A DNA stretch of 59,878 nucleotides from Gemmatimonadota bacterium (GTDB taxonomy: Bacteria; Latescibacterota; UBA2968; UBA8231), in assembly GCA_009841115.1 (NCBI GenBank), contig VXML01000053.1, positions 55,855 to 115,732 of the forward strand, given 5' to 3'. Position numbers and translations under genes: made by a program. Shown in pieces: positions 8,838 through 17,286 of this stretch. The notes under the pieces are model-generated. The model saw only the letters and a program-made list of their open reading frames with translations. It was not told where the DNA came from and did no database searches. How positions within the stretch are numbered: position 1 is the stretch's first letter; the number at the start of each line of letters is the position of its first letter.

Positions 8838-8863
8838 CGATAGATGAATTGGAGAATCTATCG
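8838..8863 (+). other. Intercistronic hairpin, no U-tract
   Basis: CGATAGAT (8838-8845) and ATCTATCG (8856-8863) are perfect inverted repeats with a 10-base loop. No T-run follows, so it is not an intrinsic terminator. Between an ATPase gene and a binding-protein gene it could protect the mRNA end or set differential expression. Confidence 0.45.
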
Positions 8864-8887
8864 AGCTAATTATTGTGGAGATGTCCC

Positions 8888-10855
8888 ATGACGCTCAAGA
8901 TGGCGGCACTGACAGCTACCGCAGGGTTGCCGCGTCGAGTCCTATTAATGTTTTATTAACGTTTTATTAATGTTTTATTAACGTTTTATTAACGTTTTAT
9001 TGGGTCTATTGAGGGTCTATTGAGGTCTTATAGCAGTCCTGAATGTGTAGGGGCGATTCGCGAATCGCCCCTACATCGTCTATTGGTTGGGTCACCTCTG
9101 TATGCCATCCTCGCGGCGTGTGCAATTTTGGCTGGCTGTGGGCCGGCTGTGGTGCTGGACGACGTCCCCCGAGACCGCACCCTGATCCTGATGAATGGCG
9201 GTCCGAACCAGTATTCCCTGTTCGACAATCAGAACCCCTATATCCCCGGCTCCGATCAGGGATTCCACATGGGTACGCTGCCAGCGGTGTTTGAGCCGCT
9301 GATTATGTACAACGTGCTCACTGGGGAATACGAGAACTGGCTGGCCGAAAGTTGGGCATACAACGATAGCTTTACCGTGCTCACCGTGAAGATCCGCGAG
9401 GGCATTGAATGGGCGGACGGCGTCCCCTTTACCGCGCGCGATGTAGCCTTCACTTTCGACATGCTACGCGATCACGCCGCGTCCATGGTGCATCTGGCCG
9501 ACCTGCCCGAGTTCTTCGACTCCATTGAGGTTGTTGACGACCACACCGTGCGGCTGGTGCTGAAAAAGGCGGGGCCGGCGTTTTGGGCGACTACGCTGAG
9601 CAGCAACCACGGCATTTTCGTTTTACCCGAGCACATCTGGAAAGATCAAGACCCGCTAGAGTTCACCTTCCATGACATCGACGGCGGTTTGCCCTTGGGC
9701 ACAGGTCCTTATCGCCTCGTGTACGCGTCGCCATACCAGAAGATTTACGATCTGCGCGAGGACTGGTGGGGGGCTAAGACGGGGTTTAAGCGGCTGCCGA
9801 GAATCCAGCGGATCATCTACGTGCCGCAGCAGGAGGAGAGCCAAGCCGCGCAACTGTTGCTGACTGATCAGCTCGACATGGCACCTATCATGCAGGTGCT
9901 CACCCTCGAAAGCGTGTTGGAGCGCAATGCGCGGGTTGTGACCTTTGCCGATCGGCAGCCGCCCTACGGCTACTTGGACTGGTGTCCCATTGACCTCAAC
10001 ATGAACTGCTCGGAGCCGCCCTTTGACGATCCGCAGATTCGCCGGGCGATTAGCATGGCCATCGATCGGGAGAAGCTCGTCCAGCTAGCCGAGTCGGGAG
10101 CGGGCGTGGTCGCGCTGCATCCCTTCACGCCCTACGAATGGTTTGCGCCTTTTGACGAGGTCCTGCAGGAGATTCTCGCGCGGCATGGGTACGACTCCAA
10201 GCCGCACTTGGAAGAAGTGAACCGGATCATGGAGGGAAAAGGTTATCGCAAGGACGACGAGGGCTTGTGGGTCAACGCGGAGGGCGAGCGCGTCGAGATT
10301 GCCATGTACGTGCCGCAGTGGCTGCGGGCCTATGGACCGCCGCTGACGCAACAGCTACGCGACGCTGGTTTTGATGCGAATTTTGACACCTCGCCCGGCT
10401 TGACTTCGCTCGTGCAGACGGGGGAGCAAAAGGCTTCCCTCGGCTGCAAGGGGCCGAGTGGGGTGCGCGGCATGGACCCCTATCTGATGCTGTCTTACTA
10501 CACCTCGCAATACTTCCGGCCCACGGGGCAGCCAGCGCCGCTGTGGTCAACCATTTCGCGCTGGCGCAACGAGGAGTTCGACCGCATTGTCGAGCGCATC
10601 GCGCCTCTACAGGTCGGCGACGAGGAACTGTTGGAGTTGTTCAGCGAGGCGATGGAGATCTGGGTGGGGGAGTTGCCCGACATTTTCTTGGCGCAGCTAA
10701 TTATCCGCTATCCTTGTAACACTACCCGCTGGACTGGCTGGCCGAGTCAGCAAGACCCCTACGGCTTTCCGCACTCTTGGCAGTGGGAGCTGTTGAAAAC
10801 CTTCATCCGGCTGGAGCCTGTTGATAATGGGGTAATGGCTCAAGGCGAGGGGTAA
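8888..10855 (+). CDS. ABC importer lipoprotein substrate-binding protein (SBP_bac_5 type) with a disrupted 5' end
   Basis: The body (residues after DRTLILMNGGPNQYSL) is a complete SBP family 5 protein: WLAESWAYNDSFTVLTVKIR, WADGVPFTARDVAFTFDML, then the ligand lobe and DPQIRRAISMAIDREKLV. The uninterrupted frame to the stop at 10855 opens at TTG 9020, encoding a lipobox (AILAGC). However, a well-placed ATG at 8888 (GTGGAG upstream) lies in the same frame and encodes MTLKMAALTATAGLPRRVLL, which stops at TAA 8957-8959 inside an 11-bp repeat array. Joining the two parts would restore a normal lipoprotein signal peptide, so an insertion seems to have split it. Present translation may start at TTG 9020 (GAGGG upstream) or TTG 9083; the protein may be poorly made or exported. 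Confidence 0.8.
8943..9023 (+). repeat. 11-bp tandem repeat array inside the signal-peptide region
   Basis: Five units of TATTAA(C/T)GTTT run from 8943 to 8997, followed by two units of GGGTCTATTGA (9002-9023), also 11 bp. Each of the first five units holds TAA. Because 11 is not a multiple of three, every reading frame is closed within about three units. Confidence 0.9.
9046..9075. repeat. 30-bp perfect palindrome
   Basis: TGTAGGGGCGATTCG (9046-9060) is followed directly by its exact reverse complement (9061-9075). It lies in the interrupted 5' region of the binding-protein gene. Short GTAGGGGCG-type palindromes are dispersed in several bacterial genomes; I see only this copy here. Confidence 0.9.
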
Positions 10856-10858
10856 GTT

Positions 10859-12967
10859 ATGGACACTTCGGGTACTGCGACTGAGTTGTTGGGAATGGAC
10901 GGCGATGTCTGCCTGCTGCTGAACGGCGAGTGGAAGTTTGCCGAGGGTCCCGACGGCGATCCTCCGACTGACGGCTGGGAGCGCGTGCGCGTGCCGCATC
11001 GCTCGCGCGAGTTTGAAGATGAGCCGCCCGAGTCCGGTTGGTACCGCACAGAACTGCGCCTACCGGAAGGCTGGGATGTAGACGGGCGCATCGTGCTCGA
11101 CTTGGGGAGGGTGCGTCACTTTGGGCGCGCTTATCTCGACGGTGAAGTGATTGGTGAACACTACGGTATGCGCTTGCCTTGGCGTATTGATCTGACTGAT
11201 AGCATCCGTCCGGGGCGCGATTACCGGCTCGACGTGTTCACTCACAACTGCAGCGGCCGCTATGCGCATCCCGACGCCCTACGTCTGAGCGAAGAGGCGG
11301 AAAAAGCCCTCGACACTCGCTTCTGGTACACGAGCGCCGCCACCATTGGCATGGAGTCGGATGTGTGGCTGAGTTGGGAGTCGCGGGTTCGGGTCGAAGA
11401 TGTGCAGATTGTCACGTCGGTGCGGGAGCGCGAAATCCGCGTTGGATTGACGGTCTGCAACGATGCCGAGGAAGCGTTCCACGGCGACGTTCGCCTGCGG
11501 GTGCGCTGCGCGGGCGAGACTGAGTTGGAACTTGAAGGTTGTAATCTTGATCTGGCACCGGGGGAGAGCCGTCGCCTAGAGACCGCAGCGCCTTGGGGAG
11601 ACGCCGTGCTCTGGGGTCGTCCGCCGTACGGCGAGCCGATTTTGTACTTTCTCGAAAGTTCGCTGCAATCGGCAGGTCGCGCCGTGCACAACAATGTGAC
11701 TCGCTTCGGCTTCCGCGAGGTCTGGGCCGAGGGGGATCGGCTGTTGCTCAACGGCATTCAGCTCATGCCTTGGGGCGACCACACGGTGCCGTACGTGTAC
11801 GAGCGCCAGTGGCTGACGCGGAAGTTCGTCGATTTGGCCGACGCCAACGTCAGCATCGTCGAGCACCACCGCTACGACCCACCGCCGGTGTTTTACGACG
11901 TGGCCGACGAGCTTGGCGTGTTCGTGGTGGGGGCCAACTTCTGCGTTGGTACGGGACAGGTGTACACGCCGGAGATAGACGTGCGGGAGCAGGTGCTGGT
12001 AAGGGAGTATCAGCTAGCGGTGGCCGACTACTGGATCCGCTCGGTCCGCAACCATCCGTCGATCCTGTTCTGGGACATCACGGACGCGAGAGAACCCGAA
12101 TACTGCGTGCCCCTGCTGCGCAAGGTGAAGGAACTCGACGATAGCCGCATCGCCGAAGTCACCTTTGATCCGTCGGTGGCCACGGACGAGTTGATTGAAC
12201 TGATTGATTGCTACCGGCTGTTCAGCGGCCTAGAAAACATCGAGGCGAGTATTGACGAGATCCGCGGCGGCCTCCCGGTGAAACCGATCCGAGTCGGTGA
12301 GGCGGGCATCTTTGCGGAAGCCTCTTGGGGAGAGCAGGAGGAGCCGCCGTTGTCGGAAGGTTGGTGGGAATTTTTGACCTCAATGCCGGAGCGCAACGTC
12401 CACGGGCTACAGACGTTTTTCCTCGCCGACATGGACTACCGAGGATTCACCGACCACGTGCCGGGGATGTTGGTTGGACCGCTCAATGTGAAGGTTACGT
12501 GGCCGTCGCAGTCGGGAGCGGATGCCCGCATTGATCCTTTTGGCGTGGGGACAATGGAGGCGTGGGGCAAGCACCGGCTGTGTCTCAATTGGTGCGACCC
12601 GCAACAGCCGGTCTCGCGCCCGACGGCGACGACGGCTTGGTCGCAGGAGTTGTTCCGCCGGCTCGCTGGGCGGGATGTGGGACCGCTGGCGCACGAGCGA
12701 TTGCCAGAGGTGCTGGTGCGAGTGATGAGCGACGGGCAACCGGTAGCCCGCGCCTGCGTTTTGGTGACTCCGCTGGCTGGGCAAGCGGTCCTGCCCTATG
12801 CCGTGCGGGCCGATCTGGCGGGCACATCGTGGTTTGTGTTGCCCGAAGCGGGTGCGTACCGCTTTACCTGTCAGGGTGCAAGTGTGGATATCGAGAGCGA
12901 GCGGCAACCGATCCGCGCGCCGGGGGGATATGATCACGTTCAGGCGGTGACGCTGCATTTGCCTTAG
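10859..12967 (+). CDS. Glycoside hydrolase family 2-like protein with atypical active site
   Basis: The 702 residues lack a clear signal peptide. The N-terminal sugar-binding jelly roll is recognisable (LLNGEWKFAEGP, GWYRTELRLPEGW, GRAYLDGEVIGEH), then an immunoglobulin-like domain, then a TIM barrel (LADANVSIVEHHRYDPPPVF, SVRNHPSILFWDITDA). In active GH2 enzymes NHPS is followed by W-x-x-x-N-E, the acid/base; here it reads WDITDARE, so the Asn-Glu pair is missing. A nucleophile candidate, Glu about residue 480 (RVGEAG), is present. It follows the binding-protein gene by 3 bp with its own GAGGGG site, inside the importer operon, so it likely acts on imported sugar. It could be a diverged enzyme or a carbohydrate-binding relic. 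Confidence 0.75.
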   Translation: MDTSGTATELLGMDGDVCLLLNGEWKFAEGPDGDPPTDGWERVRVPHRSREFEDEPPESGWYRTELRLPEGWDVDGRIVLDLGRVRHFGRAYLDGEVIGEHYGMRLPWRIDLTDSIRPGRDYRLDVFTHNCSGRYAHPDALRLSEEAEKALDTRFWYTSAATIGMESDVWLSWESRVRVEDVQIVTSVREREIRVGLTVCNDAEEAFHGDVRLRVRCAGETELELEGCNLDLAPGESRRLETAAPWGDAVLWGRPPYGEPILYFLESSLQSAGRAVHNNVTRFGFREVWAEGDRLLLNGIQLMPWGDHTVPYVYERQWLTRKFVDLADANVSIVEHHRYDPPPVFYDVADELGVFVVGANFCVGTGQVYTPEIDVREQVLVREYQLAVADYWIRSVRNHPSILFWDITDAREPEYCVPLLRKVKELDDSRIAEVTFDPSVATDELIELIDCYRLFSGLENIEASIDEIRGGLPVKPIRVGEAGIFAEASWGEQEEPPLSEGWWEFLTSMPERNVHGLQTFFLADMDYRGFTDHVPGMLVGPLNVKVTWPSQSGADARIDPFGVGTMEAWGKHRLCLNWCDPQQPVSRPTATTAWSQELFRRLAGRDVGPLAHERLPEVLVRVMSDGQPVARACVLVTPLAGQAVLPYAVRADLAGTSWFVLPEAGAYRFTCQGASVDIESERQPIRAPGGYDHVQAVTLHLP

Positions 12968-12991
12968 ATCCCTTAATCGGAGAATGATATA

Positions 12992-14437
12992 ATGCCAGAC
13001 ACTCGTCCCAATATCCTGCTCATTATGACCGACCAGCAGCGCGGCGACTGCATGGGGCTCGATCCCCACAGTCCTTCGTGTCTGCAAACGCCCAACTTGG
13101 ACTGGCTGGCCCGCACGGGCACGCACTTTCACCACGGCTATTCCGAATGTCCCAGTTGCATTCCCGCGCGCCGCAGTTTGATGACCGGTACGGCACCAGC
13201 GGCCAATGGGGCCGTTGGCTTCAAAAGCGCTCCGTGGGACCCGCCGCACACTTTGGCCGGCGAGCTGTCCAAGGCAGGTTACCAGACGGAGATGATCGGC
13301 AAACTCCACTTAATCCCCCACCGCAAGCGCTACGGCTTTGACCACATGCAACTGGCCGATGGCACTCGGGGTGCTGACAACGATTATGTCGAATGGCTGC
13401 GGCAATACCACGGCCGGAATGAAGTAGATCCCGGCATGGCCCACGGCATTTCCGCCAACGGCTGGGTTGGTCGCCCGCACCACTTGCCCGAAGAACAGAT
13501 GCATACTTTTTGGTGCGTTGACCGGGCCATGGACTTTTTGCGCAAGCGCGATCCGTCGGCTCCGTTTTTTCTCAATGTTTCCTTTATCGACCCCCATCCT
13601 CCGCTCACGCCACCTGCTCCTTATTACGACCGCTATATCGACCGCAGTCTGCCCGATCCATTGGTTGGCGATTGGGCACCCGCATTCGATGATCCTGAAA
13701 AAGGTCTCAATCCCAATGCGTGGGAGATTCGTCTCAACGAACACGATATGCGCTGTTGTCGCGCCGCTTATTACGGCATGATCAACTTTATAGACGACCA
13801 GATTGGCCGTCTCATTCAGTTTACCGGAGGTCTCAACAACTGCCTAGTCATCTTCACCTCCGACCACGGCGAAATGCTGGGCGACCACAACCTCTTTCGC
13901 AAAACTTGGCCCTACGAAGCCTCGGCGCGAGTTCCGTTTTTTATGCGCGCGCCAAAAAATTGGGACTATCCCGAAGAAGTCATCAGCAACAGTCCCGTCG
14001 GCATCCAAGACATCATGCCTACCATCCTCGCTGCGGCCGGCATCGACATTCCCGATACCTGCACGGGCAAAAGCCTCCTACCCGTCATGCAGGGCGATGC
14101 CGACGGCGTCCGGGAGTTTCTCCACGGCGAACACGCTGGGTGTTACGCCCGCGACCACGGCAATCACTTTGTCACGGATGGGCACTGCAAGTACATCTGG
14201 TATTCGCAGACGGGTCAGGAGCATCTTTTTAACTTGGACGAAGATCCCCAGGAAATGCGCGACTTGTCTCGTGATTCCGACGCTGAGACTAGGATGCAGC
14301 CTTGGCGAGATCGCCTCAGCGAAGTCCTCAAAGACCGGCCAGAAGGTTTTGTGGATGGCTCGCGCTTAATTCCCGGCCAGCCCCATGATGCGCTGCTGCC
14401 GGACTACGATCCAGAAGCGACGTATCCCTATCTATGA
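12992..14437 (+). CDS. Sulfatase (alkaline phosphatase superfamily, formylglycine type)
   Basis: The protein has 481 residues. NILLIMTDQQRG gives the N-terminal metal-binding Asp14. The sulfatase signature is Cys56-Ile-Pro58-Ala-Arg60 followed by RSLMTG, so Cys56 would be converted to formylglycine by a separate enzyme not in this window. The C-terminal metal site is TSDHGEMLGDH. There is no export signal, so it is probably cytoplasmic and acts after uptake. Its place after the importer and GH2-like genes suggests removal of sulfate from a sugar or glycan fragment. The exact substrate cannot be told. Confidence 0.93.
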   Translation: MPDTRPNILLIMTDQQRGDCMGLDPHSPSCLQTPNLDWLARTGTHFHHGYSECPSCIPARRSLMTGTAPAANGAVGFKSAPWDPPHTLAGELSKAGYQTEMIGKLHLIPHRKRYGFDHMQLADGTRGADNDYVEWLRQYHGRNEVDPGMAHGISANGWVGRPHHLPEEQMHTFWCVDRAMDFLRKRDPSAPFFLNVSFIDPHPPLTPPAPYYDRYIDRSLPDPLVGDWAPAFDDPEKGLNPNAWEIRLNEHDMRCCRAAYYGMINFIDDQIGRLIQFTGGLNNCLVIFTSDHGEMLGDHNLFRKTWPYEASARVPFFMRAPKNWDYPEEVISNSPVGIQDIMPTILAAAGIDIPDTCTGKSLLPVMQGDADGVREFLHGEHAGCYARDHGNHFVTDGHCKYIWYSQTGQEHLFNLDEDPQEMRDLSRDSDAETRMQPWRDRLSEVLKDRPEGFVDGSRLIPGQPHDALLPDYDPEATYPYL

Positions 14438-14489
14438 GCTAAGTACGCAACAGTAAAACCCCACTCCTATCAAAACGCCGGAGGAGACC

Positions 14490-15593
14490 ATGACTACGTA
14501 TCGCGCCGCCGTTATCGGCTTGGGCCGCATGGGCAGTACGTTTGACGATGAAATGAGCGAAGGAGGGTCCATTTTTCTGCCTTATTGCCACGCCCCCTCA
14601 TACTGCGCTTCGCCCCATACGGAACTGGTGGCCGGAGCCGATCCGCACGACGAACAACGCGCTATTTTCGGCGACCGCTGGGGTCTGGAGCAAGACCATC
14701 TCTACAGCGACTACCGCCAAATGTTGGAGCGGGAAAACCTCGATATAGTCAGCGTCTGTACCACGGCCCGCATTCGCTCGCAGATCGTCCAGGACTGCGC
14801 CCGCGCCGGCGTCAAAGCCGTATGGGCCGAAAAGCCGATTGCCCTGACTTTGGCCGATGCCGATGCCATGGTTGATGCCTGTCGCCAACACGGCACGGCC
14901 CTAGCCATCAACTGCGCCCGCCGCTGGAACCCGTTCTTCAGTCAGGCCCGCAACCTCATCGACAAAGGCGAGCTGGGGCAAATCCTCCAAGTCACCGGCT
15001 ATGCTCAGTGCGGCTTGTCACACAACGGCAGTCACCTCCTCGACGTTGTGCGCTACATGGCCGGGGGGCAGGTCGAGTGGGTTTTTGGCGAAATGGAATC
15101 GGACGCCGCGGCCGAGGGCGAAACCGACCCGCAGGGCAACGGCTATCTCGTCTTTGACAATGGCGTGCGCGCCTTTATCCGCGCCACTCCCACTGGGGTC
15201 GCGGCTTGGGAAATCGACGTCATTGGCACTGAGGGCCGCATCCGATCCATAGCCAATTGCACGCAAATGGAGTACATCCGCACGGCTCCAGGTGGCAACC
15301 GGGGACGCGGCGTGCCCGCGTACGTGCCCTTTCCCTATCCGACGCACATCCAGGGCATGGGGCTGACCATTGTAGAAGATCTGATTCAGGCTATTGAGAC
15401 GGGAGCGGACCCGCGCTGCTCGGGCGACGATGGCCGGGCCGCTCTTGAAGTGGCCATTGCTCTGCGCCAATCGCATCGCGACGGTTTTATCCGCGTGGAT
15501 TTGCCGCTAGCGGACCGCTCGTTGGGCATTCTCTCCTCAGAGATTTCCCAGGACCACACTCCGGCGCGGGTGCGGCGGTTGCAGGCTTCTTGA
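14490..15593 (+). CDS. Gfo/Idh/MocA family NAD(P)-dependent oxidoreductase (first of two)
   Basis: The 367 residues start after a GGAGGAG ribosome site. The Rossmann fold is shown by AAVIGLGRMGSTF, and the conserved sugar-oxidoreductase motif is AEKPIALTLADAD with Lys in EKP. The C-terminal alpha/beta domain has CARRWNPFFSQARNLI and SHLLDVVRYM, where His and Asp positions suit catalysis. Family members oxidise or reduce sugars and inositols. The position after the sulfatase suggests a step in use of the released sugar. Confidence 0.92.
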   Translation: MTTYRAAVIGLGRMGSTFDDEMSEGGSIFLPYCHAPSYCASPHTELVAGADPHDEQRAIFGDRWGLEQDHLYSDYRQMLERENLDIVSVCTTARIRSQIVQDCARAGVKAVWAEKPIALTLADADAMVDACRQHGTALAINCARRWNPFFSQARNLIDKGELGQILQVTGYAQCGLSHNGSHLLDVVRYMAGGQVEWVFGEMESDAAAEGETDPQGNGYLVFDNGVRAFIRATPTGVAAWEIDVIGTEGRIRSIANCTQMEYIRTAPGGNRGRGVPAYVPFPYPTHIQGMGLTIVEDLIQAIETGADPRCSGDDGRAALEVAIALRQSHRDGFIRVDLPLADRSLGILSSEISQDHTPARVRRLQAS

Positions 15594-15665
15594 ATGGTGG
15601 CAGGTTCGGCACCTGCGGTCAGCGACCTATAGGGTCAATACTACTCGATCAAGCGAGGTTCCGAG

Positions 15666-16799
15666 ATGAATCAACTCCGCACGGCCGTTGTCGGCGTCAA
15701 AGGCGTTGGCCGCAGCCATCTGCGATCCATCCGCGAACATGCGCGGACTGACCTAGTCGCGGTCGCCGATCTCGACGCAGCCGCAGCACGCGCTGCGGTG
15801 GATGGCACGAGCGCCCGCGCCTATGCCGACTTCGACGCGCTGCTCGCCAGCGAGACCGATCTCGACGCGGTAGTATTGGCTACGCCCCATCACCTGCACG
15901 CCCCCATGGCATTGGCCGCCCTTGAGCGCGGTCTGCACGTGTACGTGGAGAAACCGATTGCGACTAGGATTTCCGACGCGGATCGCCTCGTGGCCGCGGC
16001 GGCTCAGGCCGGTTGCATTCTCGCCGTCGGGCATCAGTACCGCACCTATCGCGGCAACCTGCGGCTGAAGCAGCTAGTGGATTCGGGTGCCATCGGCGAG
16101 GTGCAGCGCGTCGTTTGGCAGTGGCTGGAACTGCGGTCAGAAGCCTACTATGCTCGCGACCGCTGGCGCTGTACGTGGGAACACGCTGGTGGCGGCGTCC
16201 TGCTGAACCAAACGAGCCATGACATCGACCTAATCTGCTGGCTGTTCGGCCCACCTGCCGAGGTTACTGCCGTCGTTGGCAATCGCGGGCACCAGCACGA
16301 GGTGGAAGACACGGCCATTGCCACGGTGCGCTTCCACTCGGGGGTGATCGCCAGCTTGCAGTTTAGCACGTGGGACCGCTGCCTCAACTACCGGCAGATC
16401 GCTGGGGAGCGCGGCAGCATCCTGTTCCAAGACGAGCGCGACGCCAACGTGCCCGGCGTGCCCGAGTTGTTCCGCCTCGTCCGCTACGATCATCCCCTCG
16501 CAGAGCAGGTCGCCGACAGTACCCGGTCCGTGGGACGGCCCAAGCTGACTTGGGAAGACGTCGATTGTACCGACGTCAATTCGCCGACTCTGTTCGACAG
16601 CTTCGCGACCGCGGCTCTCGATGGCGGCACGCCGATCACGGACGGTGCCAGTGCCCGCGTGACCACAGAGCTGATTTGCGGAATCCTGCTGGCCGGATTG
16701 CGGCGGCAGGTGGTTTCCTTCCCGGTGGACCGCGTTGCCTTTGACGAGTTGATGGACGAACTGATTGCGGGGAAAGTGCAGGTGCCGAGGCTGGGTTGA
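15666..16799 (+). CDS. Gfo/Idh/MocA family NAD(P)-dependent oxidoreductase (second)
   Basis: The 377 residues open with RTAVVGVKGVGRSHLRSI (a Rossmann loop), followed by HLHAPMALAALERGLHVYVE and the EKPIATRISDAD motif. The C-terminal region carries GGGVLLNQTSHDIDLICWLF, the typical Gx(V/L)xDxxxHxID-like catalytic segment. It is only distantly like the preceding gene and so not a tandem duplicate. The 72-bp gap contains a small hairpin (GCAGGT/ACCTGC) but no clear terminator, so it may belong to the same operon. Confidence 0.92.
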   Translation: MNQLRTAVVGVKGVGRSHLRSIREHARTDLVAVADLDAAAARAAVDGTSARAYADFDALLASETDLDAVVLATPHHLHAPMALAALERGLHVYVEKPIATRISDADRLVAAAAQAGCILAVGHQYRTYRGNLRLKQLVDSGAIGEVQRVVWQWLELRSEAYYARDRWRCTWEHAGGGVLLNQTSHDIDLICWLFGPPAEVTAVVGNRGHQHEVEDTAIATVRFHSGVIASLQFSTWDRCLNYRQIAGERGSILFQDERDANVPGVPELFRLVRYDHPLAEQVADSTRSVGRPKLTWEDVDCTDVNSPTLFDSFATAALDGGTPITDGASARVTTELICGILLAGLRRQVVSFPVDRVAFDELMDELIAGKVQVPRLG

Positions 16800-16873
16800 C
16801 ATGGCTCTTAAAAAGTGCATATGGCCGGATGGCTGGATGAATAAGTAAAGTAGCCAAGGAGATAAGAGAGACC

Positions 16874-17260
16874 ATGATCCGATATCCTGCACTGATCGAC
16901 GGTGAAAAAGGTGCCTATGGCGTGACCTTCCCGGATCTTCCCGGCATTGTGGCTATGGGCAAGACGATAGATGAGGCACTGATGAATGCCGAAGAAGCGC
17001 TTCGCGATGGTGCGCTTGAAGCGGAACAGGATGGAGAGCTCCTTGCTGCGCCGAGTGCCCTTGAAGACATCGAGACCCGCACTGGACAAGCCCTAGTATC
17101 CATTCCCCTGATCCGTCTGTCGGGTCGCAGCGTGCGCGCCCATTTGAACCTTGATGAAGAGGTAGCCGCCTTCATCGATTCCGAGGCGCGAAGGCGCAAA
17201 ATGACCCGCACGGCCTACATCTCTTGGATGGCTCGAAGAATTGCGCAAATGGGCGGCTAA
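16874..17260 (+). CDS. HicB-like antitoxin, apparently without HicA
   Basis: The 128 residues have an N-terminal HicB fold (YPALIDGEKGAYGVTFPDLP, then TIDEALMNAEEAL) and a C-terminal ribbon-helix-helix-like region (AHLNLDEEVAAFIDSEARRR, RTAYISWMARRI) that would bind DNA. HicB normally neutralises the mRNA-cutting HicA toxin encoded next to it. Neither the 74 bp upstream nor the convergent neighbour contains a HicA-like frame. It may be an orphan regulator or the survivor of a lost toxin pair. AGGAG precedes the start. Confidence 0.85.
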   Translation: MIRYPALIDGEKGAYGVTFPDLPGIVAMGKTIDEALMNAEEALRDGALEAEQDGELLAAPSALEDIETRTGQALVSIPLIRLSGRSVRAHLNLDEEVAAFIDSEARRRKMTRTAYISWMARRIAQMGG

Positions 17261-17286
17261 AGGCTGGGCTGGTCCAAGATGTTCGT

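Noticed and set aside
8943..9023. Phase-variable contingency array that switches the reading frame on and off
   Set aside because: Each of the first five units contains TAA and the array closes every frame within about three units, so gain or loss of one unit would not restore the frame.
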